A stretch of DNA of 64,000 bases. Origin: Amblyornis subalaris (taxonomy: Eukaryota; Chordata; Aves; Passeriformes; Ptilonorhynchidae). This document shows positions 14,201 to 26,830 of this stretch, piece after piece (position 1 is the stretch's first letter; every line of letters starts with the position of its first letter). The notes beneath the pieces were generated by a model. That model did no database searches and was not told where the DNA came from. It saw nothing but the letters and a program-made list of their open reading frames with translations. Position numbers and translations under genes: made by a program. The stretch covers positions 2,258,363 through 2,322,362 of the forward strand of contig JACAXG010000065.1 in NCBI GenBank assembly GCA_018881555.1. Reading direction: 5' to 3'.

Positions 14201-16864
14201 CATCTAAATATACAAACCTACATGGATTAAAAGGTAAGAGTGAGCTGAGTAACTTAAATACAAGTATAATATTTTAATCACACACACTCACTCTAAGCTT
14301 TAATTTAAGAAAAGGTGAGGAATCTGCAGTTGCTAGCAGCCCAATTATTAGAAAACTGTATAGTGAAGTGAAGATTCACTACGAAATTTTAATACTACTT
14401 ATTGACTAGTGGGTAGGGACATACATCTCTTTACAGTTATTTTTTAATTGTTGGAGTTGGCAAACATTTATTTGTTCATGCAATGGAGAGAAATAAAAGA
14501 AAGGATGGGAGGATACCAAAATTTGACTATATTTAGCTAAGCTGGTTCTGGCACCATCATGGTTAATGTGCATGTGGTGTGCAGTGTGAGCTCAGCAGTT
14601 ACTGGGCCAACTGTCTCAGTATTTCTGGGAATTCTGCCTATTCACAGTGCAGGGATTGTTCAATTGCTGCAAAATGTACAAAATGAATTTTACAAAAATG
14701 AATTGTAAGGAAGGCCCCATTACAACGATTTTACAGCAAAGATGTCAACATCAATTTTTCTTTCATGCATAGCTAATGATTAAAACAACATATTCCATTT
14801 GCCTAAGAATTTATTTCTTATTGGCACATCAAAATATTGAAATACAAAGTTATCTTTACTCTATCCTTATTACTCATTGCTGCTGAACCGACACCATTGT
14901 TCAAACCATGAAAAAATAAAGCAAACTTGGCAAGAAATACTTAAAACAAAGGCTCATCAATATTCTCCAATTTGTCAACATCTCAATTACAGCAATGGAA
15001 AAAATTTAAATTTCATGTGCTTTGAACACTAAGGGGTCTATTCTTCTGTCAGTGCACATGCGTAACTCCCATCACCATTAATGGGAATTACTCATACATA
15101 TCAACACAAGGACGGGCCCCTCAAACTTGAAAGGAAAAGATGAATTAATAACGGCCACTTGCTTCCTGTATCTTTCTCAGCTGAAAAAAGTCATTGTTCT
15201 TTAAGAGTTTTTCATACTTCATACAGTTCACCTTTATGAGAGCTGTGCCTTCTGAAATAATGCATCTCCAGTGAAGCATTATTTATTAGCAAGTTTGATT
15301 TTTCACAGTCTGGATGTTTGAGCCTTTCTATCAGGAATTTCCTTTCTTACAGAAGACAGCTCTCTCCCAATAAAACCATACCCTATAGCTTTATAGGTAA
15401 AAATACAAAGGAATAAAAATGTGTTCTGAATCTTTATGATGAATATGCATACTAGTTTCAGCAGGCTTACCATCCTTACAGAAGTAGGAAAAAGAAGTTG
15501 TAGCATTAGCATTTGGATTAACTTCCAAAGACTTTGCATGAATATGTTATTTTTTAATTGTTACTAACATCGACATATCGCTCTCCTTTTTCTAACTACT
15601 GGAGTTTGGTTCAAAGCTTTATGTAGTGCCAGTAGAGTTTCTAATACTAGGACAGACCTTTGGGCTTTATCAGCTAGTCTTGTAAACAAATTTGATTTGC
15701 ATACTATCATTATTACAAGATGGTATATACCTAATAAGAAATATACTACCTAAATTTTTCAACAAGGATCAATCCAGAGATTTAACCTGTGATGAATGCA
15801 TCATTTCAGTTAATACCTTAGTTGACTTTGTCCTGAACCAGATTATGGAGTCTTTGCCAAAGAAAACTATTGTGGACAGATTTGTGGACGGACATCAAGC
15901 TGGCACAGAAGTGCTTCTAAACTACTTTGAGATTTGCCCTAGAGAGTAGCCTCAGATATTATTTATAAAGGGGCAGATCATTCAGCACAAGTAGTTACAT
16001 CAAAAAAAAATCCCACCAAGCCAAAAAAGCCACACAACAATGAACTACTCACTCACATGGGTAAAGCAAAGTAGATGTGATACTCATTTATATTTTTGCT
16101 GCTCTATAACCTACAAGAATTTTCTTATCCTGACTTCTTACTTATGATCAAGTTTGCCACCCCAGGTCCAATCCTAGAAAGATGCTGAACTTCCTGAAAG
16201 GTCCCAAAGGAAGACAGCCTCCGACTTGGATGGATCAGGCTCTTTGAGTGACTGAACTATGAACATGACAAATCAGGTATACAATCCTGGTATCATAAAA
16301 TATGAAACTGAAATTATTCTCTGGTGCTTTCCTGTAGACCACATGTTTTTATACCTTAAAAAGATTTATTTCCCATTTTTCATGCATAATCTGCCATATT
16401 CATTATTTGCAATATCCCATAAAGGAATTAAATAGGAATTAGAGTCTGGGAGCGTCGTATCCATCACTGTGATACAAACTGATGCCAAATTCTAGAAGTC
16501 ATTTAGCCTTTTATGTAAAGGCAGTGGCTGTTTTCACTTTGTTTCACAAAGAATAAAGAAAACACAATACCCCAGAAGATTTTCAGATGTGTTTTTTCCT
16601 CTCCAAAGAAAAGGGTGGATGATAAAGCTACACACACCTTTTAATCTTCCACTTAGAGTTTTTACACATATATTCCCTGGCAAAAACCCCAGGGTCTTCT
16701 CTTTCCCCTCCCTTTCTCTCACCCCCTTTCCTGCCATCTCCCTTGCTATAACTCAGCTAACCCAACAGAACCAGTCAGTTTTAAATTTCAGTTGGGACCC
16801 CGGTGACCTGTTAATGAATCTACAGAGAGGAGAAAAACTCACAGTGTTGAGTTATGCCTGGTGT

Positions 16865-17260
16865 TGCTAGCTGACTTGGAGTCAGAAATGCTTGAAGCGT
16901 TAACGTAATTGCAAGAATGTGAAAAATGAAGCGTTGGGCTCCTGAGCAAAGCGAAAGGTCAAAGCAAGCCCTACACAAAACAAGTCTCTGGAAGATGGCC
17001 TCATTAGACCATTAAATCAGCTTCTCCTTTTTCTCCTTTGTAAGATGTTTAGAGTGTTTTATTTTTATTATTGTACACGTTTAACTCTTTCCAGGGCAGA
17101 GGGAAAGTTGTTCAGACCTACTACATAATTATTAATCTTTAAAAAAGTGTTATGCAGCATTGATTTGCATTTGTGGATCTGAACTGGGATAAAGTCAATA
17201 AATGTTTGGTGGATTACAGACCACTAGTACTTTGGTTTGCCAGATGATCAATATGTTGTA
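16865..17260. promoter_or_regulatory. Candidate conserved non-coding element in MEIS2 intron 7
   Basis: Unique sequence with motifs such as GCGTTAACGTAATTGCAAG, ACATAATTATTAATC, ATTGATTTGCAT (octamer/homeodomain-like) and GATAAAGTCAATAAATG, without repeat character. Introns of MEIS genes are known to hold many deeply conserved enhancers; that this is one is inference. Confidence 0.3.
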
Positions 17261-20226
17261 TAGCTTAGTTTTCTGTTGAACAAGTGAGGTGACATGCTAA
17301 GAACAACATAGACCGTCACCACTAATAAAATTAGGATAATCTTTCAACATTTACTGCCTGAAGGCCCTTTACTTAACTCTTCCAATGCCAGCATGTTTCT
17401 AATAATACCAAATACAGGCTAGATTAACCCTTTTGATGCCAAACGGCAGTCATGCACTGTAGTGGAGAGACTGTCCTCCATAAACAAACAAAATGCCTAC
17501 ACCTTTTTTGTTTGGTTCAAATTTTAAGAATTATGGATGAATTCTTCCAGGTAATAAATAGACCTGCCTCATGCAGAGAAACTCTGCAAAATACAGTCAC
17601 CACTCACCCAATTCCTTTCCATCTCCCCCTCCCAAAAATAAAGTAAAATAAAATAATAATAATAAAAGAAAATGAAAAAAAACTCACAGGATGAACATCA
17701 TAGACTTAAGGCAAAAGCAGAAACCCCTGGAAAGAGTGCTCTCAAAAGCCAGAAGAGACTGACTCTACGATGAATCAATCTCTGCTGCCACCAGGCATTA
17801 GTGGGGAAGACTGTAAGTTGCTAATGTAACCCAAGACTCTCTAATGAGCTCCCATTTCCAAGAAATCCTATGGGGCAAGTAGAATACTTGAAGCAACATT
17901 TGTGGAAGCTCTTGGCAAAACTGCAGGGAAACCAAGTTGACCCAGGTAAGTAACTGCACTGGAATAGCTCGAGACGGCATCTATCCATCTTGGCATTGCC
18001 TGGGACAAGCTCACAGCCAGTTCAGGAATTATAAAGTAAACCTTGTCCCCCTCAAGGAAGCCTAAGGAAAATTCAAGACAGACCTCATTCTCTTTAGACT
18101 TTCCCAGGACTAAGAGGGGAAGAGCAATCCAGAACCGTCTCCAATGGGAATTCTACTGGTGCTGTAGAATCATCTTTCAGCTCTAGCAGCTGAATGGAAC
18201 AGTGATTTGCCACTGGACGTCTGCTTCCCTTTAGAAGGCCTGGGAAGTATGCTAGCAATGTTTTACCCTGCTAGACTGGACAACACTAGTGACTGATTTG
18301 GCCCCTCAGAGGTTGCTCTGCTTCTGCAGAAATGAATAACAGGTTTGTTGAAATCATATATATTGGCAGAAACCTCAGCTTCCAGTGGAAAGTTGGTGTA
18401 GTAATCATCAACTGCTTTTTCTAATGCTTAGCAATATCTCCCAAGCACCCTGAGTTATATGCAGAAGAATTAGAGACCATGAAATGCAAGATCTCTGGAC
18501 ATTGATACAAGGGATTTCTTTACATCAAGCACAGCTCAATGAAGGAACTTTTCTAATTTCTAAGGGGTTCCTGGAGCAGAGTGGTGATACAGGTGTGAGG
18601 AAACTTCCTACCTAGGGGTGGAATGAAAACGGCCGACCACCCAAAGAAATCATTTTTAAGCATGTAAATCATCTCCTACACCAAGCACCTTTGCTACAAC
18701 ATACCACATAAACATTTGATCAATACTAAAGCCTATGGCCAGCTAATAGACATAACGTGCTGTTTAGAAGTCAAGCTTTCCTTTACATTAGCTGTTGAAG
18801 CTGCAATTGTTCACACTGGGTGTTGTACAGCTCCAATTCAATCCCATGGAAAAAAATTCTTGTGACTCATGTTGGAGTTGGATCACACCCTATGCCATGG
18901 CTGCTTTCTATCAGCAATAAGATTACAAATGTATAAACAATTCTTACAAATAGGAGACAAAACCAAACCACTCTACCAGAAACAAACTTTGCAAGTTCCT
19001 AGAATTGCAATGGGTACAACACCAGATCATGAGACAGATGAGGGGAACCAGCTCTGTGCCAAGCAGTGGGCCACGTGAGAGACATGAAATCACATATCTG
19101 TTCTGCCGCCTAGGCATGGCAAATATCACGGCAGGAAGCAGTCTGCAGCATGAGAATAGTCAAAGCAGCTCTAGCCCTGAACACTGCGCCTCTCTCCAGT
19201 TTTGGGATCCTGCATGGCTAGTTGGATGTCTGCCCTGTCAGTTGGCTCTGCTGGGCATGTGGAGGAAAACAGAGAGGCAAAATACTGCAGAAGCATGAGA
19301 AACATCTTGTGGTGGGACCATATCATAAGACCTTAAAAAGGTGATGTGTCTCTCACTAGCGGAAGCGTTCCATGTTTACAAAGAAAAGCAAGAATGGAGT
19401 CCACCTTAAACATTGGACTTAAAAAAAAAAAGAAGAAAAAAAAGAAAAAAAATCAACTCTGAGGCCAGATCCAAGAGTGACAGCAGGCCATCTTTACCCA
19501 ACATTTAGCACTGGAGGCTTGACTCTTACACCTTCTGGAGTCACTTATTCTTCTAATAAGCAAGTGTAAAACACTATCATAACAGAATGACAGCCTTTGA
19601 CACTCACTCAGCATGGATGCAAATGACCACACATAAGGTGCAATGCAGTAGGAAATAAAACAAAAGACCCTGAAAAAATAATCAAACCTCCTGAACCCTT
19701 GAGAAGATTTCACTGTACAGAAGAGGTTTTGCGGTTCAGTATATCTCTATTTACCATTCAGAATTCAGATTTTCAGAAGCAGAAACAAGCAAACATTTCA
19801 AGAAACATTTTTCTGTCCAATTCAGGTTTTGCTTTTGCTTTATATAATTGAGCAGCTTCATAACTTCACATAGAGGCCTCTTTCCTAGATAAAACTTCAG
19901 GTTATACTCTCTGTCTTTAACCCAACTCAAACAACTGCACCACAGCTGGAGAGTATGTCTGTCATTGTATTTACTTACACCACACAAAAATAAACTGTAG
20001 ATAACCAAATTTGTAAAGGAATTGGCAGAACTAATCAATTGTTATTACAAAGCTTGTTTGAAGATTAGATATTTTGCTTTGAAATAATAATAAAATGCAG
20101 CTAAGTGGGTTAGGAAAAGGAAATACCGTCTCCCTAACTTACAGCTGATTATACTGCAAGTCTGCCACTCCATGTTTACTCTAAGGCAGATGTACTGATA
20201 TAATGAAAAAAGCTGGAGTTATTTTA

Positions 20227-20388
<162 letters not shown>

Positions 20389-23300
20389 TCAGAGTGCCAA
20401 GGAATTTTTTCCACGGTTCCCATTCCAATAGCAAATGAAGAACAGAAAGAAAACCGGGAGAAGAGGGGAGGAAGAGGGGGAAAGCATACACATTAGCATT
20501 TGTGAAATGTGTCAAACACCTATACTGTTTGCACAGTGTAATAATTCTTCAGCAAAGGCAAGCAGAGGAGATACAAAGATTTACTTGTTAAAACACAAGA
20601 CAGATTTTTTTCTTTTTTAGATTTTCCACAGAGTTGTCTGGATTTAATTGTTTGAAAAGTACTGGAAAAGAATATTTCAGGAGAGATAAAAAAGCCATAA
20701 ATATAGTTTCTTAAGGAGGTCTACAGACTTGGGGGGCAAGGGAGGACAGGGGAGGGAAGAGCATCTACCTGCACAGTTTATGATACCAAGTGTTCTCATT
20801 AGGATCAGAATAGTCGATATGCAAACTATCTCCCCACTCTTTGTTTTTCCAGACTGACTAGAGCTGCAAGGGGAAAAGAGGAGGGAAACTGTTTCAAGAA
20901 GCACAGGAGAACACACATGGGAGAGGAGTGTGTCCTCACTGCCTACCCTCTCTGTCACCCATTTAAATGTTGGAAAAACTTCCAACAAAGTCGAAGTTGT
21001 GAGGGGAAAAAGCAAGCTTTCTCTGAAAGACATAATGTACCAGGAAAGATGCTTCCTTACCCTCAACCACCACCTTGATATGACGCATTTCAAAAGACTT
21101 TCTAGATTTATCACTCTAACAGTTCGCTTACAAGAATTGTCAAGAATAACCACCAGGTGATTATATAAAATAACATGTATAGTGATTTTTATGTAATTCT
21201 TCCCACATTACTATGCATAAAACAATACAAAAGGGAATGCGGAAGACAGACATACAGAGGCTGCAAAACTTGGCTAAGAGCTGAACTACTGTACTTTTGT
21301 CACATAATTCATGTACGTTTGCTAATTTCTTGGGTATTTTCTTTACTGGAGAGACGAGCTGCTATTTAAAAGGATAAGTGAGGAAAACTTAATGTTACAG
21401 TTTAGTGCTACTTTGTTGAGTGTATTCTCCTCCTGTCCTCCTCCCCTTTCCTGATCATTCCCAATACCCTGCTGTTGCTTAAAGGAAAACAGGAATTCTA
21501 CTGTACAGGAAGAGCTTTATCAGCACCACATGAAGGCAGGCAAGAGATGGAATTTCCTCTGGCAGAAAAGGAGAGCAAGAACACATGAAACAGATCAGAC
21601 TAGGGGTTGGACCTACATTACTTGTCACCTGCATACGACAACTTAAATTGAGTGCATTATAATAATTTGATAACAAAACAAACAGTAAATCTCCCTTCCA
21701 AAAAAAAAAAAAAAAAGCTTCTTAGGTTTGATAGTGGTTTAAATCTGCATTGTGAAATAACATTAGACTATTAAAGCATGAGGAGAGGCTGAAAGCAGCA
21801 AGTGACAAGTTGGATAAATTCTTTGAACAGGACTGCTCCTGACCTCATCTACCTCGATGTGTAGTAGGAATAAGTTCAACATAATCAACTGATTTACCCA
21901 TTATAAAATACAGTGTAAGTGTGATTGGGACCAAGTCCCAAAATCTCTATTGAAACATCTCAAAGTAATCTCCTAGCACTGATTAGTACCACATGCTGTA
22001 TAGCAACACAGAATAGAACTGCCAAATAACGGCTTGCTGCAATATCCAGCAACATAAATCTGACGGGCCTGACCTGGATCGCAGCAGAGACAAAGGAAAG
22101 AGCCCATGACTTCAAAAGGTTCTCAGTAAAGTCTCAGGTGACCAAAGGGTAAGAAGGATCCAAATCCCCTTCACCTTACAAAGACAGACACACACATACA
22201 CCCACGCATGTGGTTCCATGGCAGGAAGACATGACTAAAATCAGAAGACAGGTCAGGACCTGAAATTCACCTAACCTGTCAGCACAGCAGACAGCACAAC
22301 AGCACTTATGGCACAAAATCACCACCCCCTCCAAAACCTAGAAGACTGATCTACTTTTCCTCACACAGAATTACAACAGGAAAAAACTGCCACCAAACAA
22401 TTGTATTTTATATTCATTGAGGTTATTGTGTTAATTAAGTCTCTAATTACTACTGTAATCCCACACAATTTCATTTAAAAAAAAAAAACAAAAACAAGAA
22501 AAAACCAAATAAACCCCCCACATTTTACCATCATTTTTCAGTCAGGTGGAGAGAAACACAAAAAGAAAGACAAGAAGTCTTCAAAGTTGAAGCAGCCCAG
22601 ATGTTATTAAGAAGAACAAAAAAAGTTGAAAATAAGGTTAGCAAAAAGTTCAGATGGAAATAAAATACAAAAACTGAGCGAGTTTCTTTACAGCCTGGAT
22701 TAAAATGCAGTTGTGCCTATGAGTTTCTCTTTTTATCTCTGACTTAGGAAGCCACTCAAATAGCTTCAAGCTGAAGGCAAACAGCAGACAGGAGCTCTTC
22801 AGCCCTCTGCAGCCTCTTAGCGTCAGCTGTTTGCCGGATGGTAATCAGATAAAGAGCTAGAAGAAATACATGAAAAAGGAAAGAAACAATAGCATAGCAT
22901 GAGTTTAGCCCTCCAACAACATCGTGCTGGAACCTTCTTTTAGAAAATGTAATAATTGCAACATGTTCACCTAGGCTAAACTTTTCAGGGAACACAGTGA
23001 GTTATGCTAATTTTGTGTACTGCAGGCTCTCTTACACTGGCTGCTGTTGGAGCTCCTTATCACATGTATGAAAGTTACAATAATCAACTGGTAACAGCTC
23101 AGCTATGTTTTAAGGCAAATGTCATCCAAAACCTATCATACAATATTTCAAAAGCTAGACCGGCCTTTCTGTTTCAAAACCGTAACAATTTGGAAAGGAT
23201 CACTGAATGAGACCTTGCACAGCTGAAAACACTTGCTGTCTCTACCAGGCTGAGTTGTTCTTGACCTCAGTTTGTAGATCCCGTTTGAGCAAGACAGACT

Positions 23301-23912
23301 GTATTGATTGAGAATTCAACGTATTTCTTGTGACAGAGTTTTCTTGAGGAAGCAATTTGGCAGAATTTTGTTGAAGGACAGAAAATATAAGATAAGATAT
23401 TTACTAAATGTGACAGTAGAATGTCGAAAGAATTTGAAAAGGAGGAAAATAGCTAGACTTTAATATTATAAAAAATTACAAATAATTCTGGAGGTGGAGT
23501 TTACAGACTCATAAAAAGGCAGCATTCTTTTGCTTCGGACTAAGATCATTGTACATGTCAGCGAACTGCTCTTTTTCTCCCCTAGACCACTTCCAACCTC
23601 ACATCCCTCAAGAAAAAATTCTTGGCCAAATGACTAATTGTAAGTAGTTATTTTATGCACATCTTCACAAAAAAAAAAAAAAAGGGACCAAATGACACAT
23701 CTAAAGTGTGCTTCACTGGAAAACTTTATCAGCATAGTTTAGGTAATTGAAGAGATCCTAGTCTAAAGCCCACTATAATTAGTTGCAATTATTCTGCTAG
23801 TTTCAGTAAAATTTGTATTGAGTTATCACACTGAAAAAAAAATATTAAAAGAAGGAAAAAAAGAAACCAAACAGATAACTTTAGATAAATTACACAAACT
23901 GCTAGCATGGCA

Positions 23913-24001
23913 TCTTGCAAGTTTAGTAATATACTTTGCAGAAACACATTGAAGAGTGTGGATGATGTCTGCCAAGATGCAATTGCCTATTTTGTGTACA
24001 T
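23913..24001 (+). repeat. 89-bp perfect direct repeat, copy 1
   Basis: Identical over 89 bases to 25225-25313, starting TCTTGCAAGTTTAG and ending TTTTGTGTACAT. Identity stops sharply at the left and fades over a few bases on the right. I do not recognise it as a known mobile element. Confidence 0.9.
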
Positions 24002-24736
24002 GTGCACACTCTAAAAATTTCACACGTGTATAACCTAAACTAATGCCAGATACCACAGAAAGTGAACAGTACACATGTATCTATTCCCAGTAGTTTTAAT
24101 AATTGGGAGTCAAATATGGTACTCGTCTTGCTCTTACCTAATTGTGTTAAAGAGCAGTGTTACTAGGAGAAAAGCAGTGAATACTGAGTAGAGCACAATG
24201 GAAGGAGATGGAAAATAGATACAAGAAGCTATGTCTCCAGGGGCAGTATTTCCTATTTGCTGGGCTACAGACTCACAGCTGATAATGCAAGTTGTAATTA
24301 ATATAAAAGCAGGAGACAATATGGGGAAAGCTTGTACTAGCAGGGCCACAGGAGATCACTCCACTGCTATCCACTGTTTCTCATTTACACACATGGCCTT
24401 CCCTAGAAAACACAATTTTACCACTGTTTTTTCCCCTGAAAGTTAAAAAAAAAAAAATTGATTTAGCACCACCATTGAGTTTTGCTAAATCTAGAAAAGA
24501 GCAACAGAAAGGACAAAAGACAAAAGCCGTTCTGACACATTACTCTTGTGTTGTTGCTGAAAATCTGCTGGAAACTAAGGGGTTTTAAATACTATAGGAT
24601 TTCTTGAACAAAGATGTTGTGTCAGAGAATTTTGATATAGGATAACCTCCTGATAAATTTCAATTCTTACTTTGTATGTCCAAAATATCTGCTGGGCAAG
24701 GTCTGGCTAGCTTTTTGTGAGTGTATGTAGTCCTGC

Positions 24737-24843
24737 TAGGGCTGATTCTGATCTCATACTGCTTTTTATGGTGATATTAAAGACTCAATTAACCATAAGG
24801 AATCTGCTTCTTATTTATAACTGGGAAGTAAAGTCAATCAGGC
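24737..24843. repeat. Decayed palindromic MITE-like relic
   Basis: Begins AGGGCTGATTCTGATCTCA and ends AGTCAATCAGGCC, so the two ends are inverted copies of a GGCCTGATT-type terminus. The interior has lost most of its symmetry. Likely the same broad group as the relic in intron 7. Confidence 0.35.
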
Positions 24844-25224
24844 CAGCTGATACCCATGTGAGTAAGCTGAGCAGGATTTGGCTCACAGATTTTAACTGAA
24901 GTTTTAAGTATACAACTGTGACAGGATCAGGTCCCAACATAATTTTATCAGATGAAATGGACAAAATCATTAATCTTGAAAGAACAAATAAAACACAACT
25001 TGCTTTTATAAAAGAAACTACAATGGCTATATAGCTTATTGTTTCTAAAGGTGGTTGGACTCGAAGGTCTGGTAAATTAATTTCGCAAACACAAAACTGA
25101 AGTGAACTACTTGATACAGGTGGCATTATACCCCCAAAACACAATCCAAATCCTGCTCACCTTGTTCTTACAAGTAACACGTGTAAACACAGTGGAATGA
25201 CTGACATGACTGATACCCTAAAAT

Positions 25225-25313
25225 TCTTGCAAGTTTAGTAATATACTTTGCAGAAACACATTGAAGAGTGTGGATGATGTCTGCCAAGATGCAATTGCCT
25301 ATTTTGTGTACAT
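25225..25313 (+). repeat. 89-bp perfect direct repeat, copy 2
   Basis: Second copy, 1312 bp from the first and in the same orientation inside MEIS2 intron 6. On the right it runs into CA/TG-rich sequence (ATATGTACATAC). Perfect identity means a recent duplication, gene conversion, or an assembly fault. Confidence 0.9.
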
Positions 25314-26765
25314 ATGTACATACTAGGTACCAACATATACATGATAGACTATGCAGGACATGGAAATCTATCACGTACATGATCATGTGTTTCCGTGTGT
25401 GTATCTGTGTCTGGATTTTGCATGTGTAAAGTTCACGACAGTATCTTAGAGACCATGTTGAGCACATTTAATAATAAACTTGCTGCTTAAAGAAAGTTTC
25501 AATAAGCAAATAAGACATGAAAAACTCTAATTTGACACAATATGTATGTTTTCTGAAAAAGACTGCTCCTGGTATTGCTATTTTCCTACAGATGCGTATT
25601 TAATATGATTACTTTTTTTGCGCTAGAATTACACAATTGAAACAAAAACCAAGGCATTGTAATCTATCGAATATTTTTGTATATATGTATGAGTTTTGAT
25701 ACTTGTCGCTTGATTTTGCATTTGAGGAAAGTGTCAGGAGGAATTTTTGACCCTCCTAGAATGTGGCAGAGTTCTGAAAAGCTGTGTGCTTTGTATTTTC
25801 TAATTAAGATTGAAATCAGATGTGTAATCCACCTGTCACCAAGGAAGTGAGACTTGAAAAATCAGGGGTTTGTTGGCCTTTTTTAATTGTCCTTCTATGT
25901 GATTCTGTGTGGCTACACTTCATCTAGACTGATAGAAAACTCAAACCAAAAAGGGAACACCATCATCAAATAGATAGTGAAATACATTATTGGTTCAGTT
26001 TGAGAGAACAGAGTTTAAAATTAAAACACTCAAATCTGAGCTGTAGACTCAAATTTGAGACTTCAGCTGCTGACAGAAGCATACCTTGGCCCATCAAAAA
26101 GCAGGAATGCACAACATTGTCTACAGTCTTGGAAAGCTCCTGGTGCTCCTCGCATCTTCAGAAGCACAGGGCCTACTGCAATGTCCCAAGTCTTAAGCCA
26201 CACTCTAAGTTTGCCTCATTATTGTTGCAGTTAGTTACTTAGTTTTCCTTCTGACACACTGCAGACAGAAAGGGCACTTTTGGGGTCTTATCTGGCATTT
26301 CTCAAAACTCCCACTGAAGTCCACAAAAGTGTGGCGTACTTGGAGACTGTAGCATCAGGCCCCCAATTACTTCTTTGTTACTCAGTGAAATCTTACCTGA
26401 AGATTTAATTACACTATTGGAACAAATATGTATTACCCTAGTTTTATTTTTTTTATCTGCAAAATGTCAGGAATTTGCACAGATCATTCTTCAAGGAGAA
26501 ATATTAAAGACATATAAGTTGTCTGGATGTCAAAAAGTACAAAATAAAAGTATCTCCTCATCTGAGAGCTGAACAGTTTAATATTCAGACTAATCTTTCC
26601 CTTCTATGGCTGACATTAGATTTTTAATTTTTCAAGAGTCTTTTTTTATAAAAGAGATGTATGTTTATTTCTACCCATTTTTAATTATTTTATGAATTAT
26701 GATATGTGTATTATTACTTCTGAGCTGCAAATTGACTAAAAGATATAAACAAATATCAAAAAGAC

Positions 26766-26830
26766 TGAGGCCCTGATCCCATTTCCACAAAAGCCAGTGG
26801 AAGGAGAGCCATAAATTTTTATGGGAGAAT
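26766..26830. repeat. MITE-like fragment
   Basis: Starts TGAGGCCCTGATCCCATTTC and carries AGCCAGTGGAAGG, resembling one arm and the centre of the GGCCTGATCC palindromic elements. Only a partial copy, assigned by resemblance. Confidence 0.3.
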
